A stretch of DNA of 30,901 bases, taken from Pseudomonadota bacterium. GTDB lineage: Bacteria > Pseudomonadota > Gammaproteobacteria > Acidiferrobacterales > UBA6901. Position numbers and translations under genes: made by a program. Positions 8,733 to 16,772 of the stretch are shown here, piece by piece. The stretch spans positions 1 through 30,901 of the forward strand of contig JAJYEK010000035.1 of the NCBI GenBank assembly GCA_021785795.1, given 5' to 3'. Below the pieces are notes generated by a model. It made no database searches. It was given only the letters and a program-made list of their open reading frames with translations, and was not told the origin of the DNA. Position 1 is the stretch's first letter; each line of letters opens with the position of its first letter.

Positions 8733-10246
8733 GATTCGACCGGTACCGTCAGATGGAAGCTTGCGCCGCCCTGTCGGGCTTCAGCCCACAGCCGGCCGCC
8801 GTGGGCCTCCACGATGGTGCGGCTGATCGCAAGTCCCATACCGAGCCCCTCGGCCTTGGTGGTGAAAAACGGCTGGAACAGACGCTTGGCGTCTTCGGGG
8901 TCAATGCCCGGCCCCGTGTCTGTCACGCTGACGCGCACATAGCCGGCCGCATCCGGCTGGGTGCGCACCGTGACGGTGCCGCCTGCGATGCCGCCATCGC
9001 GAACGGCCTCGAGCGCGTTGTGCAGGAGATTGAGCAGCACCTTTTCGACCGCGATGTGTCCTATCCGCACACGCGGCACTTCCCCGGGGAGGATCTCGAG
9101 ACGGATGCCGTGCAGTTCGGCCTCGGGCGCGAATTGCGCAGCGGCCTTGGCGACAAGGCTGTTCAGGTCCTGCGCAGTGGTTTCGGGAGCGCCGCGGCGC
9201 AGGAAGTGCCGGATGTCGCGGATGATATGCGCGGCCCGCTGCGCCTGCAGCGCGGTCTGTTCGATATTGTGGGCGAGTTGCCCGTTGTCCCGTCCGCTGC
9301 GCAGCAGGCGCCGGCTGGCTTCGCTATAGCTGACGATCGCCGCCAGCGGCTGGTTGAGTTCATGGGCGAAGACCGAGGCAAACGCTCCGAGCGCGTATTG
9401 GTGGTAGATCCGTTCGATTTCGGCCTGGTAGCGGCGCGCCTGATCCTCGGCGGCGCGCCGTTCGGTGATGTCGAGCCCGGTTGCGATCACATAGTCGACC
9501 CCCCCGTGCGGGTCGGTCAACGCGGTATTCGACCAGGCGATGAAACGCTGGGAGCCGTCCTTGCAGCGCCAGGAGTTCTCGAAGCGGCTGGGGAACAGGC
9601 CGCTCCGCAGCGTGGCGAAGACCTGTTTTACCGCTTCGATCTCCTCGGGCAGAAGCAGCAAGTCCCAGACAAACCGGCCATGCAACTCCTCGAAGCGGTA
9701 TCCGGATATCGCTTCGCAGGCCTCGTTGACGCGCACGATCCGCCCGCTCGGATCCAGCACGATCACCACGGCCCCCACGGTGGCCAGTACCGCGGAATTG
9801 AAGTCCCGTTCAAGATGCAGGGCCTCTTCCGCGCGACGCTTGTCGGCACGAACCTGCTGTTCCCGCAGCACGCGCTCGATGACCGTGGGCAACAGCACGA
9901 GGTACTCCCCGGCGGCATCCTTGATCAAATAGTCGCGCGCGCCGGAGCGCATGGCTTGGATTGCGGTCGCCACGTCTCCGACCCCGGTGAGCATCACGAT
10001 CGGCGGAGCTTGCGGCAGGCTGCCAAGTTCCGTCAGGACCTCCATGCCGGTCATATCGGGCAGGCGGTAGTCAAGCAGAATGAGGTCGGGGGCGCTGTTC
10101 CGTGCAAGTTCGATCCCGTCGCGCGCGGAATCAGCCTCCAGGATCTCGAACGACCGGTCTTGCTGCCGGCTGAGCGCGCGCTGGCAAGCGATGCGATCGA
10201 CCTGATCATCCTCGATGAGCAGCAGGCGTACGGTCGGTGCGGACAT
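8729..10246 (-). CDS. Hybrid sensor kinase: REC-PAS-HisKA-HATPase (FixL-type kinase core)
   Basis: 505 residues, soluble. Domains in order: an N-terminal receiver (1-125; phosphoacceptor D59 in LLDYRLPD, Lys109 in YLIKD); a PAS domain (about 145-265); a dimerisation/phosphoacceptor helix with H295 in FAHELNQPLAAI (the FixL/DctB-like H-box); and a HATPase with N-box LLNLLHNALEAV, G1 DTGPGID and G2 GLGMGLAIS. The PAS domain lacks the haem-ligand His pattern of FixL. The N-terminal receiver suggests it is itself phosphorylated by an upstream kinase, presumably the CHASE3 kinase or via the stand-alone receiver encoded just before it. The start lies 10 bases after that receiver gene's stop and the stop overlaps the FixJ-like gene, so the three are translationally linked. 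Confidence 0.92.
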   Translation of the reverse strand: MSAPTVRLLLIEDDQVDRIACQRALSRQQDRSFEILEADSARDGIELARNSAPDLILLDYRLPDMTGMEVLTELGSLPQAPPIVMLTGVGDVATAIQAMRSGARDYLIKDAAGEYLVLLPTVIERVLREQQVRADKRRAEEALHLERDFNSAVLATVGAVVIVLDPSGRIVRVNEACEAISGYRFEELHGRFVWDLLLLPEEIEAVKQVFATLRSGLFPSRFENSWRCKDGSQRFIAWSNTALTDPHGGVDYVIATGLDITERRAAEDQARRYQAEIERIYHQYALGAFASVFAHELNQPLAAIVSYSEASRRLLRSGRDNGQLAHNIEQTALQAQRAAHIIRDIRHFLRRGAPETTAQDLNSLVAKAAAQFAPEAELHGIRLEILPGEVPRVRIGHIAVEKVLLNLLHNALEAVRDGGIAGGTVTVRTQPDAAGYVRVSVTDTGPGIDPEDAKRLFQPFFTTKAEGLGMGLAISRTIVEAHGGRLWAEARQGGASFHLTVPVES

Positions 10247-10256
10247 TGCAGGCTTG

Positions 10257-10676
10257 CTACTCCGGCATCTCGCTGACGGTCCAGTAGCGGTCTATGGTGC
10301 GTACGGTCTCCACGAACTGCTGGTAGTCGACAGGCTTCTTCATGTAGCCGGCTACGCCGAGATTGAAGCTTTCCATCTTGTCCTGCTGTTCCGAGGAAGT
10401 TGTGAGCACAACAATGGGAATATGCCTGAGAACGTAGGCATTGTCTTTGACGGCGCGCAAAAATTCGATGCCACCCATGATCGGCATGTTGATGTCGAGA
10501 AGAACCAGGCAGGGAAGATCCTGCAGTTTGCCGTGCAGGTAGGCCAGCGCCCGCTCGCCGTTCTCGGTGCGGTCCAGGCGGTTCGTGATATGCAAAGCTT
10601 TGAACGCACGATACACCGCCATGGCATCGACATCATCGTCTTCCACCAGCAATATTGGTCTGCTCGTGATTTTCAT
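10257..10676 (-). CDS. Stand-alone receiver (Rcp1-like response regulator)
   Basis: 139 residues consisting of a single receiver domain: acidic pocket LVEDDDVDA, phosphoacceptor D61 in LLDINMPIMGG, switch Thr in VLTTSS and Lys in YMKKPVD. The extended DDD-xD start and the MGGIEFLRAVK helix resemble the Rcp1/CheY-like single-domain regulators that partner bacteriophytochrome-style kinases with the SHDLKAPLR H-box. The upstream kinase has exactly that H-box. There is no output domain, so it probably works as a phosphate shuttle or protein-interaction switch. The ATG at 10676 has GGAGG a few bases upstream; longer in-frame starts lie inside the kinase gene and are rejected. It is 43 bases after the CHASE3 kinase and 10 before the REC-PAS kinase. 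Confidence 0.92.
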   Translation of the reverse strand: MKITSRPILLVEDDDVDAMAVYRAFKALHITNRLDRTENGERALAYLHGKLQDLPCLVLLDINMPIMGGIEFLRAVKDNAYVLRHIPIVVLTTSSEQQDKMESFNLGVAGYMKKPVDYQQFVETVRTIDRYWTVSEMPE

Positions 10677-10719
10677 GGGCCCTCCGCAATGTGTAAGTGC
10701 GACTCTTGTCGTGAGTGTT

Positions 10720-12519
10720 CTACTGCATGCCTGCCATGCGCGTAAACCCGGCCGCGGAGGCATGCGGGAAGGTGAAGAAAAACGTACTTCCCTGGCCGGG
10801 CATGGATTCGATCCAGATGCGCCCACCGTAGAGTTCGACAATCTTTTTTGCCAATGCCAGCCCCACACCCGTACCCTCGATGCGGTCACGCGGTGCCAGG
10901 GTCTGAAACAGCTGAAAGATCTTGTCCTGATGCCGGACCTCGACGCCCGGCCCGTTGTCGGCGACGCTGATGCGCCAGGAACCGTCGACCACAAGGGCAG
11001 AAACCCGGATCAGGCCCGCCGGTTTGTCCATGAATTTTATAGCGTTGGACAACAGGTTCTGAAAGAGTTGGCGCATGCGGGTGGGTTCAGCGGTCAGAAC
11101 CGGCAGCGGATCGTCGATTTCGATCCGGATGCTGGGCGGGGGGGACAGAAGATCGACGATTTCGCGGATGATGACGCCGAGATCCACCGGCGCCAGCGCC
11201 TCCGTGACCCGGCCCACGCGGGAATACTCGAGGATGCCTTCGATGAGCTGGTCCATGCGGCGGACGCGGCCGCCGAGCAGACGCAGGTATTCCTGGCCTT
11301 CCTCTCCAAGCTGCCCGGCGTAGTCGGCGTTCAGCCAGTTGGCGAGCGATCCGATGGCACGCAGCGGCGCCTTCAGGTCGTGCGACACGACGTAGGCGAA
11401 GTTCTTGAGCTCCTCGTTCGAACTCTGCAGTTCGTGCATGGTCCGGGCGAGGTCCGCCTCGTGCTGGCGGCGTTCGCTTATGTCGCGCAGCACCCCGGTG
11501 AACAGCATCTTTGTGCCCAGCCGGGTCTCGCTGACCGAGAGTTCGATCGGAAATACATATCCGTCCTTGCGACGGGCGTCGGTCTCCCGGCCGATTCCGA
11601 TGATATGCGGCGTGCCGGTGTTCAGGTAGCGCTGGAGGTAGCCGGCATGCGACTCGCTGTGGGGTGGGGGCATAAGGACCGACACGTTGGCACCGATCAC
11701 CTCGTCGGCGCGGTACCCGAAGATGCGTTCGGCGGCAGCATTGAACCGGTCGATGGTTCCGTGCTCGTCGATCACGATGATGGCCTCAGCGGCGGTATCG
11801 AGAATGGCATGCATGCGCTGTTCGCTTTCCCGCAATCGTTCCGCCTGCATTACAAGCGCAGTCTCGGCGTCGCGACGCTCGCGGATCTCATGGCGGATGC
11901 CGACGTACAAGAAGGAGAGGGATGCTGCCGACAGCAGCAGCAGCAGTGCGAGCGCGGCGAGTGTCTCCCGCAGCCGCCGGTCGGTGTCGGCGCGGCGCAG
12001 ACTCAGCCGGACGGTCTCCGACTGCCGCATCCGGTCGATGAGGTGATGGATCTGGCCCATCAGGGCACCGCTCGTCGGGCCCGCGATATCGGGGTGGATC
12101 GCCGGAAAGTGTCGCTGGCGGCGGGCGAGGGCTAGCGCCTGGTCGAGGAACCGAAGACGGGCGGAAACATCGTGGCGCAGCAGTTTCAGGCGTGCGGTTT
12201 GCTGCGGCTCGGTGGCCAGAAGGAGGTCGAGCTGGTCCAGGTAGGTGTGGACCTGATTGAGCGCATTCCGGCGTCGTGCGAGGTCGGTGGCGTCGCCGAG
12301 AACGAAGTAGCTGCGCTCGTGCGCATCCACCTCGTTCAGCGAGGCGTAGATTCCGTCGAATGCCGCAATCGCCTGTCGGGACGCAGCCGCGGCCTGGCTG
12401 GTGTTGATGAACCCGCTGATCGCCCGGTATACCAGGACGCCGGCGAGCGCGAGGACCGCGAGTGCGAGCGCAAATCCGGACAGAACTTGCGTTTCAACAC
12501 GCCACTTGTTCAAGGTCAT
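10720..12519 (-). CDS. Membrane sensor kinase: CHASE3-PAS-HisKA-HATPase with FixL-like haem-pocket residues
   Basis: 599 residues. A transmembrane helix (about 13-31), a periplasmic CHASE3 domain (about 35-185, with VDAHERSYFVLGD), a second transmembrane helix (186-207), a PAS domain (232-350), a phosphoacceptor helix with H380 in VVSHDLKAPLRAI, and a HATPase (N-box LLSNAIKF, DNGPGV, GTGVGLALAKK). In the PAS domain H291, R297, H305 and R311 occupy the spacing of Bradyrhizobium FixL H200 (proximal haem ligand), R206, H214 and R220 (O2-contact Arg), as remembered. It may thus sense oxygen through haem as well as a periplasmic signal. I chose the ATG at 12519 (AGGG upstream), since the longer frame begins at a TTG without a ribosome site. 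It heads the four-gene phosphorelay operon. Confidence 0.92.
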   Translation of the reverse strand: MTLNKWRVETQVLSGFALALAVLALAGVLVYRAISGFINTSQAAAASRQAIAAFDGIYASLNEVDAHERSYFVLGDATDLARRRNALNQVHTYLDQLDLLLATEPQQTARLKLLRHDVSARLRFLDQALALARRQRHFPAIHPDIAGPTSGALMGQIHHLIDRMRQSETVRLSLRRADTDRRLRETLAALALLLLLSAASLSFLYVGIRHEIRERRDAETALVMQAERLRESEQRMHAILDTAAEAIIVIDEHGTIDRFNAAAERIFGYRADEVIGANVSVLMPPPHSESHAGYLQRYLNTGTPHIIGIGRETDARRKDGYVFPIELSVSETRLGTKMLFTGVLRDISERRQHEADLARTMHELQSSNEELKNFAYVVSHDLKAPLRAIGSLANWLNADYAGQLGEEGQEYLRLLGGRVRRMDQLIEGILEYSRVGRVTEALAPVDLGVIIREIVDLLSPPPSIRIEIDDPLPVLTAEPTRMRQLFQNLLSNAIKFMDKPAGLIRVSALVVDGSWRISVADNGPGVEVRHQDKIFQLFQTLAPRDRIEGTGVGLALAKKIVELYGGRIWIESMPGQGSTFFFTFPHASAAGFTRMAGMQ

Positions 12520-13191
12520 GCCCTGGATGGACGGTTTTTGGGGCTCGGGAGGCAATCAGCATGGCCGTTTGAATGCCGGATTCCACCTTAGGGTGAAGAG
12601 CGAAATACAGGTGTCACCCGAATGATATATAACCCCTTGTTTCAGCTTACCACGATTGCGTCGCGGTACGGAACGCCGCGCCGTCAGATGGGGGGCGGTG
12701 GGGCGGATACCGGCCGGCGGTCGGTCAAGCAGGCCGCAGCAACGGACTGACGGTCGCTGGCATGCCGCAACCGGATGTTCCTGGGTGCATGCGGCAGACG
12801 CCGGCTTGAAAGGATTCGCGCCGCCCCTGCGACACGGCGAGAAGTAAATCTGCCCGGCAGGACCGGCCGTCCGGTATGAGCGAGCGGCGCGGTGGTCATG
12901 TACGTAGATTCACGAATTTTCCAGGGGTGCGGCTAATGATTTAATGGAAAAGGTGGTCATGACCGGCAGGATGCAGGTCGGATTGGCGGCTGTAATCATC
13001 CGGTATCACCTCTGGACCGATGAGCGGCCGACTTTCTGTGACTGGCGGGACCATGGCGGTACGAAGAGGCGCCGCTGCGAAGGTCATACCGGATAACCGG
13101 GGCGCGGCGGGAAACGGAGTTTATCCAGGAGTGAACCGATCCGGGCAGCCGTCCGCGCGTGACGGATGAACGGGTCCGAGAGGACGGGTAC
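12520..13191. other. Divergent intergenic region upstream of kinase operon and PilZ pair
   Basis: About 670 bases without a supportable gene. An AT-rich block at 12624-12636 (ATGATATATAACC) stands out against the GC-rich background and, read on the minus strand, offers a TATATA-like -10 element for the kinase operon roughly 110 bases from its start; no good -35 accompanies it. A second AT-rich patch lies at 12908-12950, in front of the PilZ genes. A 50-codon frame at 12944-13096 lacks a ribosome binding site and any known motif, so I did not call it. Confidence 0.4.
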
Positions 13192-13695
13192 ATGAGAATG
13201 AACCATCGCTGGGGATTCCGGGAGCCGCTCGAGCGTCCGGTCCAGATCCGGCAGCGCGGTGCGCGCGGTGCGCGCGCAGGGCGAAGCCGGGATATGAGTT
13301 TCGACGGGATTTTCATCGCCGCCCCGATGGCGGTGCTCTATCCCGGAACCCTGGTGGATTTGATTGTGACGCGGCCCATGCGCGGAGTGACGTGGACAAT
13401 GCGGATGTCCGCGGTCGTGGCGCGGCTTACCGACGAGGGCGTCGGACTGATGTTCACGATGCGCGATCCCGGCGAGATCATCCGGTTCACGGAGCTGGTT
13501 CGCGCAAGCGGATCGCTGCTCAGGGTCAGACCGGCCGGTTCGTATTATGCCTTCACGCGACGCAGCCGGAGCGGTGGTGTGGTGCTATCGATGAAACGTG
13601 GTCAAAAGACCGGGATGCCGGCCATGGCCTGCGATCCGGTCGGTGACTGCAAACTGATGACAGGAGAAAATCATGAGCATGACAAAGCGCGTTGA
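13192..13695 (+). CDS. PilZ-domain protein (first of a pair)
   Basis: 167 residues. The PilZ c-di-GMP-binding motifs are both present near the N-terminus: RxxxR as RWGFR and (D/N)xSxxG as DMSFDG, spaced by about 30 residues as in canonical PilZ domains. After the domain (about residue 115 onward) comes a Ser/Arg-rich tail without a recognised fold. The start is set at the ATG at 13192, which has GAGAGG eight bases upstream; an earlier GTG at 13159 lacks one. The last 23 bases overlap the following PilZ gene, whose Shine-Dalgarno lies inside this reading frame, so the two are translationally coupled. It is likely a c-di-GMP effector of the cyclase at 6984-7943 or others; the regulated process is unknown. 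Confidence 0.82.
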   Translation: MRMNHRWGFREPLERPVQIRQRGARGARAGRSRDMSFDGIFIAAPMAVLYPGTLVDLIVTRPMRGVTWTMRMSAVVARLTDEGVGLMFTMRDPGEIIRFTELVRASGSLLRVRPAGSYYAFTRRSRSGGVVLSMKRGQKTGMPAMACDPVGDCKLMTGENHEHDKAR

Positions 13696-14029
13696 GCAGC
13701 GCTGGAACGAGCGGCGGCCGGTGGAGTTCGAAGTGGAACTGACGGCGCAAGGACAGTCCCCGCTGCGGGCGATCTGCCGGGATCTTGGTTTCGGCGGCAT
13801 GTATGTCGAAGCCAATTCGCGGACGTTTTCGGTCAATGAGGGGCTCGAGGTCGATCTGAGCCTCGGGGAGACCGAACCGCAGATGCGTCAACATCTTCCG
13901 GCCCGCGTGGTCCGGGTCAACGCGCAAGGCGCGGGTCTCATGTTCAGCGGCTTCAAGCTCGAAAACGTGCGGGCGCTGCGTGCCGTCATCTACGGCGATG
14001 ACGGGGTGGCCCGCCACGCCCGGGGCTGA
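13673..14029 (+). CDS. PilZ-domain protein (second of a pair)
   Basis: 118 residues, a minimal PilZ domain with little else. RxxxR is present as RWNER (residues 10-14). The second motif reads DLGFGG, so the usual Ser of (D/N)xSxxG is replaced by Gly, which may weaken c-di-GMP binding. The remaining beta-barrel strands (MYVEANSRTFSVNEGLEVDL, ARVVRVNAQGAGLMF) are typical. The ATG at 13673 follows AGGAG at normal spacing and overlaps the end of the first PilZ gene by 23 bases. The two proteins are similar in architecture but only distantly alike, suggesting an old duplication with divergence rather than a recent copy. It may act as a heterodimer partner of the first protein (inference). Confidence 0.85.
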   Translation: MSMTKRVEQRWNERRPVEFEVELTAQGQSPLRAICRDLGFGGMYVEANSRTFSVNEGLEVDLSLGETEPQMRQHLPARVVRVNAQGAGLMFSGFKLENVRALRAVIYGDDGVARHARG

Positions 14030-14335
14030 TCCCTAGGCATCTGACGCCGACGATCGGGTTGCGGCGGCTGGGAAAGGCGGAGCGTGCGACAGCCTTGGCC
14101 GGTCGGAGCGGAGAGGTCGATGATCCGGCATCCGCTACCGCGCGCCTCCGGATCTGGTATTGATTTGCGTCAAAGCAGCGGCATCGACAGGGCCGTAGGG
14201 TACCTGCAGGCGGGAAACGGGCGGGGGCAGCAGATGCCCCCACAGATGCAGGCGATATGCAGATCCGGGCCGGGTGCAAAGCCTGAACCGTTTCGGATGC
14301 GGATCATGCCGGCCTGAATGTAAGGAGACGCGCGG
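14030..14335. other. Intergenic region carrying the ABC-transporter promoter
   Basis: 306 bases between the PilZ pair and the ABC exporter operon, with no coding frame of note. It holds an FNR-type box at 14160-14173 and a good Shine-Dalgarno (AAGGAG at 14322-14327) for the exporter ATPase. No separate -10/-35 pair was convincing. Confidence 0.5.
14160..14173. promoter_or_regulatory. FNR/FixK/Dnr-type binding box
   Basis: The sequence TTGATTTGCGTCAA matches the TTGAT-N4-ATCAA consensus of Fnr-family regulators in nine of ten half-site positions (GTCAA in the right half, a common variant for Anr/Dnr/FixK sites). It lies 163 bases upstream of the GTG start of the ABC-transporter operon, within promoter range. 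The window encodes an Fnr-family regulator with a matching recognition helix (6177-6950), a plausible but unproven binder. Confidence 0.6.
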
Positions 14336-15163
14336 GTGAGGGAAGACCACGCAGTTCCGGCAGCGGACGATGCGGCGGTGCAGGCATCGGGTCTGACGCG
14401 GCGGTTTGGCCGGCTGACGGCGGTCGATCGGCTGGATCTTATGGTTTCGAACCGCAGCATATTTGGCCTGCTCGGGCCTAATGGTGCCGGCAAGAGCACG
14501 ACGATCAAGATGCTGACGACGCTTCTGCGGCCGACCGCCGGCACGGCGCGGGTGGCAGGTTCGGACATCATCAGCGCACCGCGTGCGGTCCGGCGCCGGA
14601 TCGGCTACGTGCCGCAACTCCTGTCCGCGGATGGGGCATTGACCGGTGTCGAGAACCTGATGCTTTCGGCGCGGTTGTACGGAATCGGCGAACGCGAGAG
14701 CCGGACAAGAATCGACGAATCGCTCCGGTTCATGGGTCTGGAAGAGGCGGCAGGGAAGCTCGTGCGGACCTATTCGGGCGGCATGATACGCAGGCTTGAG
14801 GTGGCACAGGCCATGCTGCACCGGCCGCGCGTGCTGTTTCTCGACGAACCGACGATCGGCCTGGATCCGGTTGCGCGTGCCACGGTATGGAGCCGGCTTG
14901 AAGAACTTCAGCAGACCTACGGAACGACGGTATTTCTGACGACCCACGACATGGAAGAAGCCGACGAACTCTGCGACGAAATTGCCATCATGCACCGTGG
15001 CCACATCGCCGTAAACGGAGCGCCTGCCGACCTGAAGGAATCGGTTGGCCCCGACGCCGACCTGGGCGACGTATTCGCGCACTACAGCGGTGGCGCCATC
15101 GAAGAGGGAGGTGAATACCGAAATGTTCGCCGAATGCGGGTCACTGCAAAGCGTCTGGGCTGA
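14336..15163 (+). CDS. ABC transporter ATP-binding protein (DrrA/CcmA-like exporter ATPase)
   Basis: 275 residues with all nucleotide-binding motifs: Walker A GPNGAGKST (about 47-55), a Q-loop at YVPQLLS, the signature YSGGMIRRLEVAQ, Walker B VLFLDEPTIGLDP and the switch His in LTTHDMEEAD. The class is that of ABC-2 exporters (DrrA/CcmA/NatA-like), which expel drugs, polysaccharide precursors, lipids or other small molecules. It starts with GTG at 14336, with AAGGAG eight bases upstream. Its last 41 bases overlap the permease gene. An FNR-type box lies 163 bases upstream, suggesting control by oxygen or nitrogen-oxide status. The substrate is not evident. Confidence 0.93.
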   Translation: MREDHAVPAADDAAVQASGLTRRFGRLTAVDRLDLMVSNRSIFGLLGPNGAGKSTTIKMLTTLLRPTAGTARVAGSDIISAPRAVRRRIGYVPQLLSADGALTGVENLMLSARLYGIGERESRTRIDESLRFMGLEEAAGKLVRTYSGGMIRRLEVAQAMLHRPRVLFLDEPTIGLDPVARATVWSRLEELQQTYGTTVFLTTHDMEEADELCDEIAIMHRGHIAVNGAPADLKESVGPDADLGDVFAHYSGGAIEEGGEYRNVRRMRVTAKRLG

Positions 15164-15941
15164 CTCGGAGTTGCGGGAGTTTCTGCGCGATGCCTGGGCG
15201 ATTGCGGTGGTCGAAACCAGGAAACTGCTGCGCGATCCCACGGAGCTGTTCTCGCGCGCGGTACAGCCGGTTTTGTGGCTGGTGATTTTCGGTCAGGTAT
15301 TCGCCCGCGCACGGGGGATCCCGACCGGAAACATCTCGTATCTGGCATTCATGACTCCGGGGATCCTTGGCCAGAGCGTCCTGTTCAGCGCGATCTTCTA
15401 CGGCATCGCCGTCATCTGGGAACGCGATCTTGGCGTGGTGCACAAGTTGTTGGTCAGCCCGGCCACGCGCGCGGCGCTGGTATTCGGAAAGGCTGTTTCC
15501 TCCACGTTCCGGGGCGCGGTCCAGGCCGTTATTGTCTACCTCATTGCGCTCGCGCTGCAGATCGGCATCCGCTGGCAGCCCGTCCATATTGCCGGTGTGA
15601 TGCTGGGCGTGATGCTGGGTTCGGCGATTTTTTCGACGTTTTCGCTGATCATTGCCTGTCTGGTCAAGACGCGGGAGCGGTTCATGGGCGTCGGCCAGGT
15701 TCTCACGATGCCGCTGTTTTTTGCGAGCAATGCGATCTACCCGCTGTCCCTCATGCCGGGATGGCTCCGGATGGTCGCCCGGGCCAATCCGCTGTCGTAT
15801 CTGGTGGATGTGCTGCGGGGACTCATGATACAGGGCGGGCAGAGCACCCACAGCGCGTTGCTGGACTTCGGCGTCATGGGAGCCGTGTTTCTGGTGCTGT
15901 TGCTGATTGCGTCGAAACTGTACCCGACGCTGGTGCAGTAA
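15123..15941 (+). CDS. ABC-2 type permease (DrrB-like)
   Basis: 272 residues with a soluble N-terminus (about 1-45) and six hydrophobic helices, in the ABC-2 membrane family. Typical features are VETRKLLRDPTELFSRAVQP before the first helix, the central LGVVHKLLVSPATRAALVFGK loop and the ANPLSYLVDVLRGL motif before the last helices. It pairs with the upstream ATPase to form a dimeric exporter. The ATG at 15123 follows GGGAGG by about 11 bases and overlaps the ATPase gene by 41 bases; an in-frame GTG at 15111 is too close to the ribosome site. No third component (substrate-binding or fusion protein) follows, consistent with an exporter. Confidence 0.92.
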   Translation: MFAECGSLQSVWADSELREFLRDAWAIAVVETRKLLRDPTELFSRAVQPVLWLVIFGQVFARARGIPTGNISYLAFMTPGILGQSVLFSAIFYGIAVIWERDLGVVHKLLVSPATRAALVFGKAVSSTFRGAVQAVIVYLIALALQIGIRWQPVHIAGVMLGVMLGSAIFSTFSLIIACLVKTRERFMGVGQVLTMPLFFASNAIYPLSLMPGWLRMVARANPLSYLVDVLRGLMIQGGQSTHSALLDFGVMGAVFLVLLLIASKLYPTLVQ

Positions 15942-16299
15942 TGACTCGGACCCTGTTCCGGCCGGAAGCGGATTGCGGCATGGGTCGGAATGGAGCCGGG
16001 TGCAAAATCGCGGGATTCCGGGTAGCGGGCCGCGGGAAGGGATCCGATAGGAGGATGGGCGAGGTATCCGGGCGGTTCGGTGCACGCCAGGTTTGAGGCG
16101 GAGGTCAGGATGGTCTTTACGAAATATTGCACTCCTTTACGCCTGACCGGTCAGCGATTCGTGCGATCATCCGTTCTAAGTCGAGTGAGGAATGCGCTGG
16201 TCCAGGGAACGGAGCGCCAGCGCGGCCTATGAGGAAGCCGCCGGTTGACAACCCCGGACATGGTTCAAGGAAACGGCCAAATTCAGAGAGGGTACGCAA
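15942..16299. other. Intergenic region between exporter and secreted-protein genes
   Basis: 358 bases with no supportable gene. A perfect TTGACA is seen at 16245-16250, about 50 bases upstream of the secreted-protein start, but no matching -10 hexamer sits 16-18 bases downstream, so a promoter here is only suggested. A patch of lower GC lies at 16115-16180. Confidence 0.4.
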
Positions 16300-16752
16300 A
16301 TGAAGATGAGCAAGACGATAAGCGTGGTGCTTGCCTTTCTAGCGCTGACGGCATCATTTTCAGCACTCGCCGATCACGACGACCGGCGCTTCCGGGGCAG
16401 GTATGTCGGACCGCGCGTGTGGCGCGGTGACATCCGGAATTTTCACCGGTGGGACATGGACCGGTGGCGCGGCGGCTACTGGGTCCATGCGCACCATGAC
16501 GGCCGCTGGGGCTGGTGGTGGGTCGTGGCGGGCCTGTGGTACTTCTACCCGCGGCCGATCTATCCGTATCCGGATCCCTATACGCCGCCCTATGTGCCGG
16601 CGGTACCGGTATTGCCCGCCCCGAGCGCACCGCCGGAGGTTCAGTACTGGTATTACTGCAATGGTGCCAAGGGCTATTATCCCTACGTACAGTCCTGTCC
16701 GGGTGGCTGGCGGAGGGTACCGGCAACGCCTTCCGCGCCGCCCGGGCAGTAG
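16300..16752 (+). CDS. Secreted Trp/Tyr/Pro-rich protein
   Basis: 150 residues with a clear Sec signal peptide (Lys-containing start, hydrophobic stretch VVLAFLALTASFS, cleavage after SALA at about residue 24). The mature part opens with an acidic/Arg-rich segment, then a Trp-rich stretch (RWGWWWVVAGLWYF) and a Pro/Tyr-rich linker. It ends in a conserved-looking module, QYWYYCNGAKGYYPYVQSCP, with two cysteines that could form a disulfide. I recall this C-terminal YYC...YYPYV..C module from many small exported proteins of Beta- and Gammaproteobacteria, without known function. The ATG has AGAGAGGG eight bases upstream. It is followed by a lipoprotein gene after 20 bases, so the two probably act together at the cell envelope. 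Confidence 0.85.
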   Translation: MKMSKTISVVLAFLALTASFSALADHDDRRFRGRYVGPRVWRGDIRNFHRWDMDRWRGGYWVHAHHDGRWGWWWVVAGLWYFYPRPIYPYPDPYTPPYVPAVPVLPAPSAPPEVQYWYYCNGAKGYYPYVQSCPGGWRRVPATPSAPPGQ

Positions 16753-16772
16753 AGTCGGACAGGAGCAGGATC

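Noticed and set aside
8729..10246. Idea that the REC-PAS kinase is a FixL oxygen sensor
   Set aside because: Although its H-box is FixL-like and it precedes a FixJ gene, its PAS domain lacks the haem-ligand His pattern; that pattern is in the other kinase of the operon.
8753..10276. 507-codon open frame on the plus strand opposite the REC-PAS kinase
   Set aside because: It is the antisense shadow of a clear kinase gene, as expected in GC-rich DNA; its product has no domain.
12944..13096. Small 50-residue frame on the plus strand
   Set aside because: No Shine-Dalgarno, no recognisable motif, and it lies in a divergent promoter region.
14802..14816. TGGCACAGGCCATGC, resembling a sigma54 -24/-12 promoter
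   Set aside because: It lies inside the ABC ATPase coding region, mismatches the TTGC half, and no downstream gene start fits.
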